From Elysia chlorotica (taxonomy: Eukaryota; Mollusca; Gastropoda; Plakobranchidae), in NCBI GenBank assembly GCA_003991915.1, contig RQTK01000226.1, positions 452,984 to 516,983 on the forward strand: a stretch of 64,000 nucleotides of DNA, read 5' to 3'. The notes under the pieces were generated by a model that searched no databases, had not been told where the DNA came from, and was given only the letters and a program-made list of their open reading frames with translations. Made by a program: the position numbers and the translations under genes. Below, in pieces: positions 1 to 12,878 of the stretch (its first letter is position 1; every line of letters starts with the position of its first letter).

Positions 1-157
<157 letters not shown>

Positions 158-1414
158 CATACACATTTCCGGTCTGACATCCTCCTTCTCACATTTCCTA
201 CGGCAAAAAAAAAATAGCTTTAATAAAACTAAGATCGCCAACGCTTTTTTCGTTTATTTTACCTTCTCCAGCTATTGATATCAAATCACGATGCACCTGT
301 AAAAGATCACAATTGAACATCGATCTATATCATCATTGTGATAACCGGTAAACGGATCAGGCCTAACCGAGCGCCACGAAGCACGGAGTCACACAAGACC
401 AATATTGTCCTGGGAGTAGTGGTTGGATATACAGACTTAGGTTAGTCTAGCTCCTGTGAGCTGAAACATTTTTTTATGGCAAGCCCACGTAGCTAATCAA
501 TATGAAGGATTTCGCATAGGAAATGAATAAATACACAAGTGTGTTACAGTACTTCAATGTTGAGTAGGCTATATCTCGATAGACGTTGGCGCATTCGTTA
601 AACCATCGTCGGTTTGAATATCATTTTTTTTTCATCTTTTGAGGGTGAGTAAAACTTCAAGTGTAATTATTTTGCATAAAACGAGAGTATTAAAAATATT
701 CATAAATCAATGTGTGTGAATATTTCAACTTAAAGTGTAAGGCTTGAAATTGTCTAGTGGTCGCTGTCATTACCTTGTTATGAAGCAACCATATTTTGCA
801 ATACGTACAATAGTTCTATTAGGCCTACATACCTATGCAACATATTAATTATATACAACTCTTCCAAAAATTAAAAAAAGCACTTTGTAAACACATCGAT
901 TCAGTCGATCGAAAGTTGATTGAATGAAAAAAACCCATATCGGAATGTATATTAAAATGTTTTCTATTCATGTTTAACCTCATTCGTGAGGTTTGAAATT
1001 TCGTGAATTTCTCTGTGTTCGAGAAGAGAGCTCTCCCAGGTTACCAAGGACTATAATAAAAGTTATACGGAGACGAGTCTCCAAACGTTTGTCATTATGC
1101 TCTCCCGATTCGGTGTTGGCGTGTCATATGTTTCCATTTCAAACGATCCTGCGCCATTCTGTGGTTCACGTGTAGCTGGGTTCCTGTCCACTGTTTTAAG
1201 TCGTCGTATTTCTTTCCTGCTACTGCTAGGCTTGCCTTTCCCTCGTCTTCCTCTCTTTCTGCCGGTTTCCAAAACGTATAAAGTTTCACATTTCCCCACG
1301 TTCTAACACACAGAGACAGAGCAAGAACATGATGCCTTTTGTTACTATATAACACATTTGATCAAACTGTAGGCTACTGACACTGATTCAAAGTGTGATG
1401 AACAAGGCAATCTG

Positions 1415-1490
1415 CTTGTGTTTGAATCCCCAACCTTTCGATTCAAAGCCCCGAGCTCCACAGTTAAACCACTCGGTCTCCCGACTTGAA
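1415..1490 (-). mobile_element. tRNA-like SINE relic (Ser/Leu type head)
   Basis: Read on the minus strand this has a GACCGAGTGG A-box-like segment and, about 45 bases later, a GGGATTCAAAC B-box-like segment, the spacing of a tRNA with a long variable arm. The ends do not pair as a complete acceptor stem, so I read it as the head of an old tRNA-derived SINE and not a working tRNA gene. Confidence 0.4.
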
Positions 1491-1837
1491 TATTCAATGA
1501 CGTTTTCTTTTTCAGTTAAGTGCAACGGTTGACTAGCATTGAATATTCGTTTCCATAGATTCTAAAAAATTGTTATACAAAACGTAAGCCTAAACGTTGT
1601 AATAATATTTGTTTAAGTCACATAATCATACAAACAAAAAATAATATGAACTAACGTTTGATCCATAGCAATGCAAATCATAAAATAATTTTGTTTGAAA
1701 TTGTTTGCCATTTTTACCCGTAACTGTATTTATCAAAACTTTAGGCATTAGAAGACAATATATATCTCTTTTTTTGTTGTCTTTGCCCTTAAGCTCTGGA
1801 TGAAGCACAAGCCGTCAACAAATCCTGTACATTACAT

Positions 1838-2010
1838 ATTACCCTCCAGCTCTGCCCATGACTTTCCCTTTTTTCCATCTTACCCTCAAGTTCTATTCAT
1901 GACTTCTTCTTTTCTTCCATGTTGCCCTCCAGTTCTATTCATGACTCTCCCCTTTCTTCCACTTTGCCCTCCAGTTCTCTCCTTGATTTTCCCCTGTTTT
2001 CCACCTTACT
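1838..2010. repeat. Pyrimidine-rich minisatellite, about 42-bp unit
   Basis: About four tandem units start near 1841, 1882, 1924 and 1966, each opening with a CCCTCCAGTTCT-like core followed by TTTCTTCCA-like pyrimidines. Because 42 is a multiple of three, a spurious ORF with a repeated PPVLF-like peptide runs through it on the + strand. Confidence 0.8.
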
Positions 2011-2949
2011 ATTCATTAGTATCCAGTTATCTCTCCACAACTTTCTCTGCTCTTCCAGTTTATTAACCAAGTGATCTATCCACGGGTTTCTCTTTTTTCT
2101 CTCCACCCTACCCTCCGTTTTTCTCCACGAAATCCCATTTTCTTCTACTTCACATTGCAGTGAACCCTCCGTGGCTTTCCAATGTCTTCCATTTCCCCGT
2201 CCAATTTATCTGTTGGTGTTGCATTTGATCCCCCCTCCCCCTCCCCTCTCGACCTCTTTCCTTGTGGATTCCACGATAGACTGATTTTTGTGATACCGGT
2301 ACAGTCAGACTTCTCAGAAAGTAGCCTATCCCATTGGTTTTGATTTTCTTTTTCTTTACTTCAACAAGCACGTATACGGTGTTGTTCTGTTCTACTTCAA
2401 CAAAATGCAGATGATCATAATTATCTCAGCTACTTGTTTATGCTTATCCGTCTTCATTTTTGTTTTGTTTGCACGCATTATTCAACAGTTCACATAGGCC
2501 TACGCATTGTATAAATTTACATACCTGGTAATTTTGTATGCCTACCGGATTATCAAAGCAGAGGCTAAAAGAGTGTAACAAGATAAATAAAAGAACCTGT
2601 CAAAATTTAATAATGTGATATGTGGAATTTGTGAGAACTTAAAAATCCAATAATTTGTTTTTTGACCGGTAAGCTTGCACTATTACATGGCTTGTAGTTG
2701 CATTATGCCTATTTATGTCTGTACGATCAAAGACACGTATGCCACATAAACATCAACACAAACTAATGTCTAGGTTCAGGGACCTTTTAAAAAAAAAAAT
2801 CGCGAGCGATCTCCCTTGATAAGATTTTGATCTGAGTTCCGTTTTGCTCGGTAGGGTAAGACTGTAGTTCGAAGACTGCAAGTTAGCTAGGCTCGGCTCC
2901 TCACAAGTTAAATCTTCAACTCTTTTCCTTTTTTTAAACTAGGCTACTG

Positions 2950-3440
2950 AAGCTTGCCAGTCTAGATATACATAGTCTCAGCTAGATAATGTTTCAAGTG
3001 AGTTGATGATTAGATCTACATGTAAGATTATAATTCTGTTCCTTGGATCCGTTGTCGAAATCTTGCCATGGCGTGAGTCCCAGTAAGTAGATCTACGGAT
3101 GGTGAAGACCAGGTTCTTAATCTTTTTCCTATTAATTACATCTAGATCTCATGTTCTTCAATCCTATTAATTACATCTAGATCTAGACTATCTCAACAAG
3201 AATCTAGATTGTAGACATATCTAGAATGTAGATCTTATCTAGTTTCTAGATCTGGACTAGGCCCAATAATCTAGTCTAGGTCTAGATTTCCTAATGACTC
3301 AAATAGGCCTACTAAATACTAATCTAGACTAGATTGGAAAAGGGATTGAAGGCTAAAGCCGTATAAAAAACCTAGAAATAGATCTTCATATTGGGCAGAA
3401 AGGCATACGATATAGATCTATGTCTAGATATCTAGAGACA
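2950..3440. repeat. Patch dense in TCTAGATCTAGA-like palindromes
   Basis: About a dozen TCTAGA, AGATCT or combined CTAGATCTAG sites lie within 500 bases, far more than elsewhere. Part of it is a tandem duplication at about 3127-3188 in which a CCTATTAATTACATCTAG-type unit of some 34 bases appears twice. Function unknown. Confidence 0.7.
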
Positions 3441-4060
3441 GGAACACTTAATTTAAGTGCATATATGGGCCTTTACAGTAGATGTTCCTAAATAAAGAGT
3501 CATTAGAGTCCCAGCCTAATGAATAATCCACAGCAAGTATTTTGGGTCATTGTATAGCCTAAATAAATTTATAAGACAGAACCGTGTCAGCATTAAAAGC
3601 CATTATTGAGGCATTTCACCACAGTGTACACATTCCCAGCCATAACATCAAAATATCAATTATTGTGAGTTTTATAACACAGCAATAGCTAGATAGCTTT
3701 CCTTTTCTTCCCTACAGCACAAAGAGGGTTTTAATTGTCTGTTACAATTCTAATTTTAATATAGATTTATATTTCTATTTTCTAAATTTTGTTAACATCT
3801 AAATCTTCATTTGAAAAATGTAATCTTATTTTAAAACAAACTAATAGGCTATAGATGCTTATTTTTGTTTGTTTACATATTTTTTAGTTACTCTTGAAAT
3901 ATATTTATTTAAGTATATTATTGTATTGCAGCAATAATTGCTATAATTTATAGAGAATTTTTTACAATTCTAAAATAGATCTCTTCCCTTATATTATTTA
4001 CTTTTAGTTATAATAGCAATAATCATGATATCGATTCTTGTTGCCTTTCAGATAACTGTG

Positions 4061-4072
4061 ATGATCGGGTGA
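4061..4072 (+). promoter_or_regulatory. Minimal upstream ORF directly abutting the EXT2 start
   Basis: After the 3' splice site at 4050-4051 the exon opens with a few bases and then ATG ATC GGG TGA (Met-Ile-Gly-stop). The TGA at 4070-4072 touches the EXT2 ATG at 4073 in the same frame. A three-codon upstream ORF this close to the start would be expected to affect initiation at 4073. This assumes that the transcript uses the splice site at 4051. Confidence 0.55.
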
Positions 4073-7000
4073 ATGAATTCTTTGGCTTCAAAAAGCAGCC
4101 TGGTGGCTGAGGGCCCGCTTCAAACCATGGTCAAAGCAAGGAAGAAACTGCCTCCTTTCCAGACCCTTGTGGGCATCATTGTGATATTCCTTCTGGTGAT
4201 AGTTCTCAGCATTTGGTGGTTTCGCCCAGGCTTTGCTGACGTGTTGTTTGTAAGGGATCTACCAGCAGAACTGCAAACTCGGACTAAAGTTTACCTTTCC
4301 GCAGATGCTCCCGTCCCAGATGCGAGGGACCTCAACTGTACTTTCCACAATTACTCTTGCTCAGAGGTTCATCACTGTGGCTATGATGATAGCACCACCA
4401 TCAGTGTGTATATTTACCCCCTTCAGCAGTATTTTGATGAGAAAGGCAATGATATCACGCCACCCATGTCCCGTGAGTTTGAGGAAATCCTAAGGGTGAT
4501 TGCCAAAAGTCCTTACTACAGTAACAACCCAGAGACTGCCTGTGTGTTCTTGCCGTCTGTGGATCTTCTCAACCAAAATTTCATAAATCCAGTGCATGTA
4601 GGAAAGATTTTAGCATCACTACCATGGTATGTTTCAATCTGATGAGTTTTCTTATAAATAAATCTAGGTATAGATAAAAAAATAAATACTTGCAGTTTTT
4701 GTATTCAAAGATTGGCCTGGTGCAAAATCCTTCAGGATTTTTAATGAATTGAAACATTCTGTAATTTTATTAGACTTTTTAAGGTAAGCTGATTTGGATT
4801 TATTATTGCTGTAAAGATTCCAAATCATATCTTTAAAAAAAAACTTCTGCATCGTTTACTTTTGCAATGCTCGATGGTGCCTCATTTACAATATGAACGT
4901 AATCTTTTTACTGTAGAATTATTTTTCTAATAAACTTGTGATGATATTGGCGAGATAATATTTCTTTTCATCACCTTTTCCAGTCTAAATCATCTGTATG
5001 AAAAGACTACTTCAGAAAACATACAATAAAATTGCTTCTAAGAATCTCCTGTTGCCTTTATACATTTCTCAGGTGGAACGAAGGTAAAAACCACATCTTG
5101 ATAAATATGCTCCCTGGGTCACCACCAAACTTCAATGATCACTTGGGTGTCAACATCAGCAAAGCTATGGTTGCAGGTGGAGGGTTTTCTACTATCACCT
5201 ACCGGCGTACATTTGACCTTTCTATCCCAGTCTACAATCCTCTTCTTGAAGGGGTAGAATTAACTGCAAAACCATTTGAGTAAGTTCTACCTCATTTTTG
5301 CTTTGAAGATTTTTTCAGTTTCACTGTCAGTAAGTTCAACGCTTAGTTACTACCTTTTTGTTATTTTTTAAAAACTTCATCATTTGTACATATCTGTATA
5401 ATTGTTGATCAATTAGCTTACCTTGTACATTTTAACATTATTCATTAATTTGCCCCAACAGAAAGAGAAGAAAAAAATTCCTTCATATTGTCTCTTTGGT
5501 TTTCACCAACATGATTATAGACAGTAGCTTTGTTTAGATAATGCTTTATTTTTGTTGTTGCTAAGATGCTATGTTTTAATTTTTTTAGTCACAATTACTA
5601 CGAGATGAAGGAGCCTTGATTTGTGATGGCTCATTTTTAAATTAAAAATTTTTTCAATTACTATTAATTTGCCATTTAGGGAAGAGAGGCGCTGGTTCTT
5701 GCTGTCTAGTCAACTTGGCCTTCACGCTACCTACAAGTCGCAGATTGAAGTACTTACAAAAGCAGATACTACTGTGATGATGATGGACCAGTGTGATAGC
5801 TCAAACTTTAACTACTCGATTCGGTGTGACTTCATGGGCCATCAGTATAACTATCCTGAAGTACTCCAGGTAAATATATATAACAATTTCTGAGTATGAG
5901 TGAAACATACAGTGATGCCAATTTTAATTTATGAAATTTCAGTAAAAAATAGTTGTCAAGCCAGAGGTAAAACATTTCAAGGGGCTGTGTCTTGAGATAT
6001 ATATCTATATGTGTTTAAACATAAAAGTTCAATGAAAATATAATATATATCCAGCTAGCACCACTGAACATAGTTTTTACATTAAATTGTGCTGCTTCTT
6101 TACATGCAAAAGTTTAAGTGTGTTTTCTCTCATATTAAACAAAACTTTTTTGTGTTTCTGAAATTACAAGACAAGGCATACTTCTTTTTTGAAGTGGCAT
6201 TAAGCAATAATATTAATATAACCATCCTGTCTATCTATTTCATTTGTTTGTTTTTTTTTTTTTAAAAAGGTCCTAGTTTGAAAGCTTTTATGAAATGATG
6301 GTTCATTTATACTAGAACTTATTCAAGGATATTTTGAATGCCCATATTATTTGACTACACCCTCACTAAAAATGGAACAAAACAAAAATACAGAGAAATC
6401 CTTTACAGAAAAAAATTATCTTGAAGTTAAAAAAAGATATTTTGTTAATATTAGAAAAAAAAACAACAAAATTATGATAATAATGATCTTCTTTTGAAAG
6501 TTGTAATGTACTGATTTTACAAAAGTATGAGTGTTATATACTTTGTAATTATATTCCCTAGGATTACGAGTGTTTTAAATTTTGTAATTATATTCCATAG
6601 GACTCAACGTTTTGTCTAGTCATTCGGGGCAATCGTCTTGGTCAGCCTACATTCATGGATGTGCTAATGGCTGGCTGCATCCCTGTGGTTGTAGCAGATG
6701 GATATGTTCTGCCATTTTCAGAAGTTCTGGACTGGACAAGGTACACTAATCACTGTCTCTAATAGTTATGAAAGTTTTCACACAGTTGTCGTTAAATTAA
6801 AGCTGTGAGTCATTCAACTTGATGTAAATATTATTTATGTGATTATATTCTTTTGGTGAACTGATCATATATTACTGTATTTAAAAAATGCAGTCATCAG
6901 TTGTTTTTGTTTTTACATCTTTTTTTTATTATTTAATTCAATTGTGAATTCCAGCTTCCATTGTTTAAATTTTTCAGATCTGAATCAGACATCTGATCCA

Positions 7001-7555
7001 TATTAAAATCTTTTTAATTCATTCAAGTCACAGCCTATTGGGTCCTAATATGTCAAAGGGATCTGATGAAACTAAAAGAAATGGCTTTTCTTTTTGAAAA
7101 AATGCATTATGTCCCTGTAGAGTGTTGCTTACGAATGGGCTAAAGAAAATTCAAACAATCATATTGAACAATAATTGCAATGTGACTTGAACGTAGGTTT
7201 AGTTCATTGCGGTTGAGTTAAAATAGATAATTTGTACTGTTTGTGTTATATTGAGCTCACAAACAAAGTTAAAGGATTTCAATTTTTGTTAATATGTAAT
7301 TCCTGTATCATTTTCCCTGTTTTGTACAGAGCATCTGTGCACATAATTGAAGAGCATTTACCCATTGTGACTGAGATACTGAAAAAGTACAGCCCAGAGA
7401 GAATTATTGACATGAGGCGTCAAATTCACTTTTTCTGGCAACGCTACTTCAAATCTTTGCCTGAAATAACTTTGATGATGATGCAGATATTCAATGATCG
7501 CTTTGTTCCTTTTGTTGCCAAAAATAGTGACGAATGGAATGATCTTCCTAATAAG
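4073..7555 (+). CDS. EXT2: EXT2 exons 1-5: anchor, stem and exostosin domain
   Basis: This part encodes the cytosolic tail, membrane anchor, stem and exostosin-type domain. Exon 1 carries a potential N-glycosylation pair (NCT and NYS) and Cys residues matching the human Cys-rich stem. The exon 1/2 junction is fixed by the Leu-Pro-Trp-Trp-Asn reading, where the tryptophan codon is split. Exon 4 supplies the [12 protein letters not shown] segment and exon 5 the DRFVPF segment, both matching human EXT2. The first ATG has T at -3, while the in-frame ATG at 4127 sits in ACCATGG, so residue 19 may be used as an alternative start. Confidence 0.93.
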
Positions 7556-10500
7556 GTAAGGATACTGACGACATTCTTTTGACTGATATCTCAGAATATT
7601 TGTTTCTTTCAAACTGATTGTTAAGACTGGTCTCCAGAATGCATGTGATTAAAAAAAAAACATCATCTTTACCTCCTCATCCCTTAGATTTTTTAACTAT
7701 GATTTGCTGCATTTAATTACTTTGAAAATCTCTGAACATTCATTAAAAAATCACTTTTTTGGGTAGGTGTTTATCCTAAATTGATTTATGTTATTGGTGG
7801 GTTAAACATTTTTTTTAACTTGACTTATGTCCTCGAAAAATTTGTAATAAAACATTTTGTTACCCTTTTAAAATGGTCCAATTTCCTATATACTGGATTA
7901 ATAATTTAACTGCAAGGATTGCTTTGGTCTTGGCTTGTCGATATGAGTATTTTCTAAAAAAAAGATAACCCCACCTTCCACCCTCTCTCCATTTCTGTCG
8001 ATCATGTGCTTTTTCTGTGATCTTGGTAAGTTTTTCATGCGATTTTTGTTGAATTCCAACTTGACCTCTAATAAGCACTGTTGTGATCAATTACAAATTT
8101 GAAACATGTTTTAAATTTTAATTTTCTCCTACAGGCTGCCTTCAAAAGTCCCCTGTTTTTACCAATCAAGGCGCCCAAGTCCTCTGGCTTCACGGTGGTG
8201 ATCTTAACGTTTGACAGAATCGACTCGTTGTTCCAAGTCGTGCGTCAGGTTGGACGAGTGCCTAGCCTTGCCAAGATCTTGATTATCTGGAACAATCAAG
8301 ATATCAAGCCTCCTGCATGTGGGTGTCTTTTGAAAAGTCAATTCAAAATTGTTTTTTACTGCAAAATAAGTCTTTTATGTTAATTTAAAATCAAGACTTT
8401 CAAATCTCTGAATTTATGTATTTTATACCTTTCCCCACAATTTTCAAAGCTCAATCGTAGGGAACTTCCTATTTTTTTTATTTCTTCTTTAAAAAATGTG
8501 TGAATTGAAAGGTAACCGTATGTGTTTTTTTTTTACCTTTTCTCACAACTCAAAAGACTTCGTCCTTATCAAGAAGAAGAAAAATTAATGTTTTCCAACC
8601 AGTGCTCCATTTTACACAAATTCTTGTGATATGTTTTGCCTTGATTTTTGTTTGTCTTTTTGAACTAACTTTCTTTTATTAAAAAGGATTTAAAAAAATA
8701 AAACCTATGTTTATCCTGATAATTTTTTCTTTGAATTCCAGTGGCAGACTGGCCTAACACTGGTAAACCTCTGAAAATTATTCAGACCAAGTTTAACAGA
8801 TTAAGTAACAGGCAAGTATTTTTTCTTTGAGTCTGAATAAGATCAGTATTGTTCTGTTACATGTGGATCTTTCATATGTCTTGTCTTTAATACACCAAAA
8901 ATACATGAAAAGTAGCAATATTTATTCTTTATTACTTTTGATAAAATCATGTATTATGCCTATGACCTTGGAAATGAAACAATCACCTCAACAAAACTTA
9001 ATTCAATGTATTTTGCCCATGCTTTGAATATTATAAGAAAGAAATTAATTTAATAATTTCATCTGAATTAGGTATAGTCAAATACATTTTTGCAATTCAA
9101 TGATAAAAAAAATGAAATAAATCACACCCAATGTTCTTTATTTAGACTTTTAAAAAATGTGCAGGACTCTTAAGATGACATTGAATATAATTATTGTGGA
9201 TAAAATTTCTATTATAAATTCACTTTTGGACATTTTTTAAACGAGTTTTACCTATCAAAATATACTATAGTTCTGTTAAAACATATCAATTACTCTAACA
9301 ATTCAATGAATGTTATTTTGTTGCATCTTCAGGTTTTATCCATATGATGATATTCAGACTGAGTGTGTTCTTGCCCTTGATGATGACATTGTGATGTTAA
9401 CGCCTGATGAAATAGAATTTGGTTATGAGGCAGGTTTTTTTAATTTAATATAGCAAAAGAGACAATCACATTTTTTATGCTTCGATAACATTTCTTTCTC
9501 AACAAAATTTGTTATTTTAATAGAATTCAGGTTTTAAAAATTCTGTATCCGTCACTTGCACATGAATCTTAAGTTTTAAAGATTTACTTCTTGGTGAAAA
9601 TATCATGTATGTTGATATTTTAAGTTACCTTTATGCAAGTTAAACAAAGTTTTTAGTTTATAAGGGAAGTTGAATGATTGGGTGTGAATTTTAATAGTGC
9701 GTAATTGATGGCACTTCCAAAAATACATGCTTCAATTGATTGAGTGCTGAATCATTCACAAGATAAAAATGTATATTCATCTTTAGATGTCATCTTTATA
9801 ACATTAAGACTTGGTAAAAAACTAGAACTGACCAATAAAGGTCTGTATTGAATCAAGGCTCAACCAGAGCACACTGCATAACTTGGTTCACATTTAACAT
9901 TTTCTTTTTGAACACTTTTTTGTTTCACATACATTAAAATTTATGTATTCAACTTTCAAGCTTTGTGAGGACAGTTTATGTTTAGTGGCCTAAAAAATTA
10001 CAAACAAAACTGAGTTGGAAACTTAGTACAAATTTTGGCTTTGCTGCATAAAAGATGCATGAGTGGAATGCTCCATCTGTTTAGGCCCTATTCTGTTTTA
10101 CTTTAAGTATTTTTGAAGCCATTATTTTCCGTTCAACCTAAGATTTTGACATTCACTTTTACAATTGTGTATCGCTTGCATTTTGGCTTAAGTCTCACTT
10201 ATGCCATAGTCACAACACTGTAACAATGTACAATTTATGTTCTCACCCTGCATTTTTTTTTCCTTAGGTGTGGAGAGAGCACCCAGATCGCCTAGTTGGC
10301 TACCCGTCTCGCTTACATCTATGGCAAAATGACACACGAAGCTTCAGCTACGAGTCCGAGTGGATGAACCAAATTTCCATGGTGCTCACTGGGGCAGCCT
10401 TTCACCATAAGGTATGCTGCTAGATTTATTTGGCTTCTATCCATATCTGTGAATGGTCAGATGTTGATATATGTAACTGAACTACTTGATTTGGTTTGTT

Positions 10501-11657
10501 CGTGTTTGTTTGGTATATTCAATTTATGATCAGGTATTACTTTTACCTTTAACTTTTTATGAATCAAAGAAAACTTGTTATTTATTTAAGCACAGCAGTA
10601 CACTTAACATTTATACACTGCTTTAAGTATAAGTTTTAGTTTTAGCTTACCAAATTTAAGCATGTTATTCAATTACAGTATGCCACAGTAAAAAAAAATT
10701 ACTTGCATGTTTCTTTTCTTGCAGTATTATTCCTTTATGTACACGTATGGTATGCCTGGGAGCATCAAGCAGTGGGTAGACGAGCACATCAACTGTGAGG
10801 ACATCGCCATGAACTTCCTGGTTACCAATGTTACTGGGAAAGCTCCAATTAAGGTACGTAAGGCTGTTTAGAAAGATAATAACCTGTAAGTGTGTAGAAA
10901 GACAATAACTTATAAGGATGTAGAAAAGCAATGATTATATACTTACATGGCTGTAGAAAGATAATAACTTAAAAGGGTGTAGAAAGATAATAACCTTTAA
11001 GGGTGTAAAAACATATTAACTTGTAGGGGCGTAGAAAGACAATAAGCTGAAATTGTGACTCTTGATTTAGTTTTTAGAAAAGGTAAAAAGGGTGCAGGTT
11101 CAAATCTAATGTCTTTGAAATGTACAATTTTGTTTCTCTGTTATAGTAATTGTTTGTAAAATTTCTACAACCTGCATCAACTCATTCAGTTATCTATCAA
11201 TTTTTGTAAGTTTGTTTAAAAAAGCTTCACATCCTTGTCCTGTTGATTTAGGCTAGAGAGTCAACATTAAAATTCCAAGAAAGGTATACTTATTACGGTA
11301 AATGAAAGACTAATTGACAAGAAAAAGAAAATAACATACACACTATTTGTTAAATGAGTCAAAAAGTATTAGACAAAATTTCATCAATTTCCACAGGCAT
11401 ATATCTTAACCTTTTTTTTCTTTTCTTCTCTCTTTCAGGTGGTTCCACGTAAGAAATTTAAATGTCCAGAGTGTGTGAAGGAGATGTTGTCCGCCTCATC
11501 ATCACACATGGTGCACAGATCAGCGTGCATTAATATGTTTATAGAGCTTTACGGTGGCATGCCTCTCAAGCCCATAGAATTCCGTGCTGATCCTTTGCTA
11601 TATAAGGACAATCTTCCAGGAGTGCTCAGAAAATTTAGAGATCTTGGAACATTATGA
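4073..11657 (+). CDS. EXT2: Exostosin-2, heparan sulfate copolymerase subunit (11 coding exons)
   Basis: EXT2 pairs with EXT1 in the Golgi and elongates heparan sulfate with alternating GlcA and GlcNAc. Exons: 4073-4626, 5073-5279, 5680-5869, 6601-6740, 7330-7555, 8135-8318, 8742-8811, 9333-9429, 10268-10411, 10725-10853 and 11439-11657. They sum to 2160 nt with every phase matching, giving 719 residues (human 718). A single hydrophobic type II membrane anchor lies at about residues 31-52. The exostosin (GT47-type) domain follows and includes [32 protein letters not shown] and LPFSEVLDW. The C-terminal GT64 domain carries the DDD metal-binding motif at residues 540-542, then [19 protein letters not shown] and CEDIAMNF, and ends with RADPLLYKD. 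The sequence follows human EXT2 along its length, so EXT1 and EXTL genes are excluded. Oddities are GC donors on introns 7 and 8, a duplicated acceptor before exon 4, and a second ATG at 4127 in stronger context. Confidence 0.96.
8135..11657 (+). CDS. EXT2: EXT2 exons 6-11: GT64 transferase domain
   Basis: This part encodes the C-terminal glycosyltransferase family 64 domain. Exon 6 opens it with [12 protein letters not shown], exon 8 carries the catalytic DDD motif, exon 9 GYPSRLHLW and MVLTGAAF, exon 10 the [17 protein letters not shown] segment, and exon 11 [10 protein letters not shown] plus the second conserved Cys region (RSACINMF). The reading ends at TGA 11655-11657. Exon 7 (8742-8811) and exon 8 (9333-9429) each end before GC: the donors read AG|GCAAGT and GAG|GCAGGT. 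No GT donor within reach keeps the frame. Confidence 0.93.
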
Positions 11658-12639
11658 GTCATGCTGAGATAGTTAATTTTATAAATATTATGTAGTTGCT
11701 TTTAAGGGACCAGTTTTAATATTGCAATGAACTTGCTGCCTAAAGCAATCCCAACGGTATGCATCAGTGATAATTTGAGATTATGAAGAGCAATTCTATT
11801 TACTAAAAATCCTATGATGATTCTCATTTTCTTAGAAATGAAGTTTAAAAAATGTTTTGATTTTTCAAATCTGTTTTAGCCTGCAAGGGAAACGTGACAG
11901 AATACTTGTGTGATTTATTGGGAATTTTTTGTTGCGGACCATATTAACTTTCACTCATTTTGTTGTTCTTGTAATACCACTTTTCTTCACTGTTCAGAAA
12001 GTCAGGTTCAAGACTGTTATGGATGTTATTTGAGAGCAAATAAGAACATAAATTATTGAAAAGGAGGAATATTGTGGGTAGTCAAATTTGTTTTTGATGG
12101 AATATCTTTTCATCCTTCTAAAGGTTAGGGGACCATATTCAGTTTAAAAAATGTCCGGTGTATACAAGGTTTTATAGAAACCGTTTTTGTTTTTTAAGGG
12201 AGAAAACAATTGGGTTTCTTGACCAATATTGGATACCCAACAGAGAGAAAAAGAAGAGTTTATTCCATGCACAAGCAGCACATTTTAACAATAATTTGTT
12301 TTAAAAAGCCTGGTATCCCGTTTTGCTGGATGCTTTATTTGTTTTTAAGTGCCTTATTGTACCTAATTTTTGCACAGTATACCTTCAACATTTTACAAGC
12401 TGAGTCTAAAGTTTTTTCCATTGATTGAGTGGGTACTGATAGATAGGTAGGAAGTCGTGACTGTGTGAGATATTTTTGCTCAGGAAATGCTAATAATTCA
12501 GACATTATGGAGAAGTGTTTTACTTTTAAGTCATTACATGTGGTTTTACACTGTTACTTACAAAGAACCCTTACATTTGCATTTAGCTTCTCCAAGAGTG
12601 ATAAAGTTGGCAAAGAGACCACTTGAATCTTTGTCACAT

Positions 12640-12878
12640 GTGCAATAGCCCGGGGTAGAACACCGGCTTACATCGCAGGAGATCCATGGTTCGAGCAATG
12701 GAGATTTTGTCCCCTATTGGCTAGGTCGGTGTCAGTTTGTAACCGGCTGAGACAGAAGTCATGGTATCTCCATTCTGTCCTGTGTACATAAAATTGTCAG
12801 ATATCAGTCTTGGGGCATGTCCACAATATAGCCTATATAGTGTTGACGTTGAAAAATTAAACCAACCCAACTTAACTC
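12640..12878 (+). mobile_element. tRNA-derived SINE, nearly complete copy
   Basis: It has a tRNA-like head with a GGTTCGAG B box near 12690, then the shared body: CGGTGTCAG, AACCGGCTGAGACAGAAGTC, ATAAAATTGTCAGA, CACAATATAGCCTATATAG and a tail close to GTTGACGTTGAAAAATTAAACCAA. The same body recurs at least 13 more times in the window. Confidence 0.85.

Noticed and set aside
1800-2066. 88-codon + strand ORF with a repeated peptide
   Set aside because: It runs through a 42-bp minisatellite whose length is a multiple of three; nothing suggests translation.
4073-11657. EXT1, EXTL2 or EXTL3
   Set aside because: The length (719 residues), the spacing of the two domains and segment-by-segment agreement match EXT2. 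EXTL2 lacks the first domain and EXTL3 is much longer.
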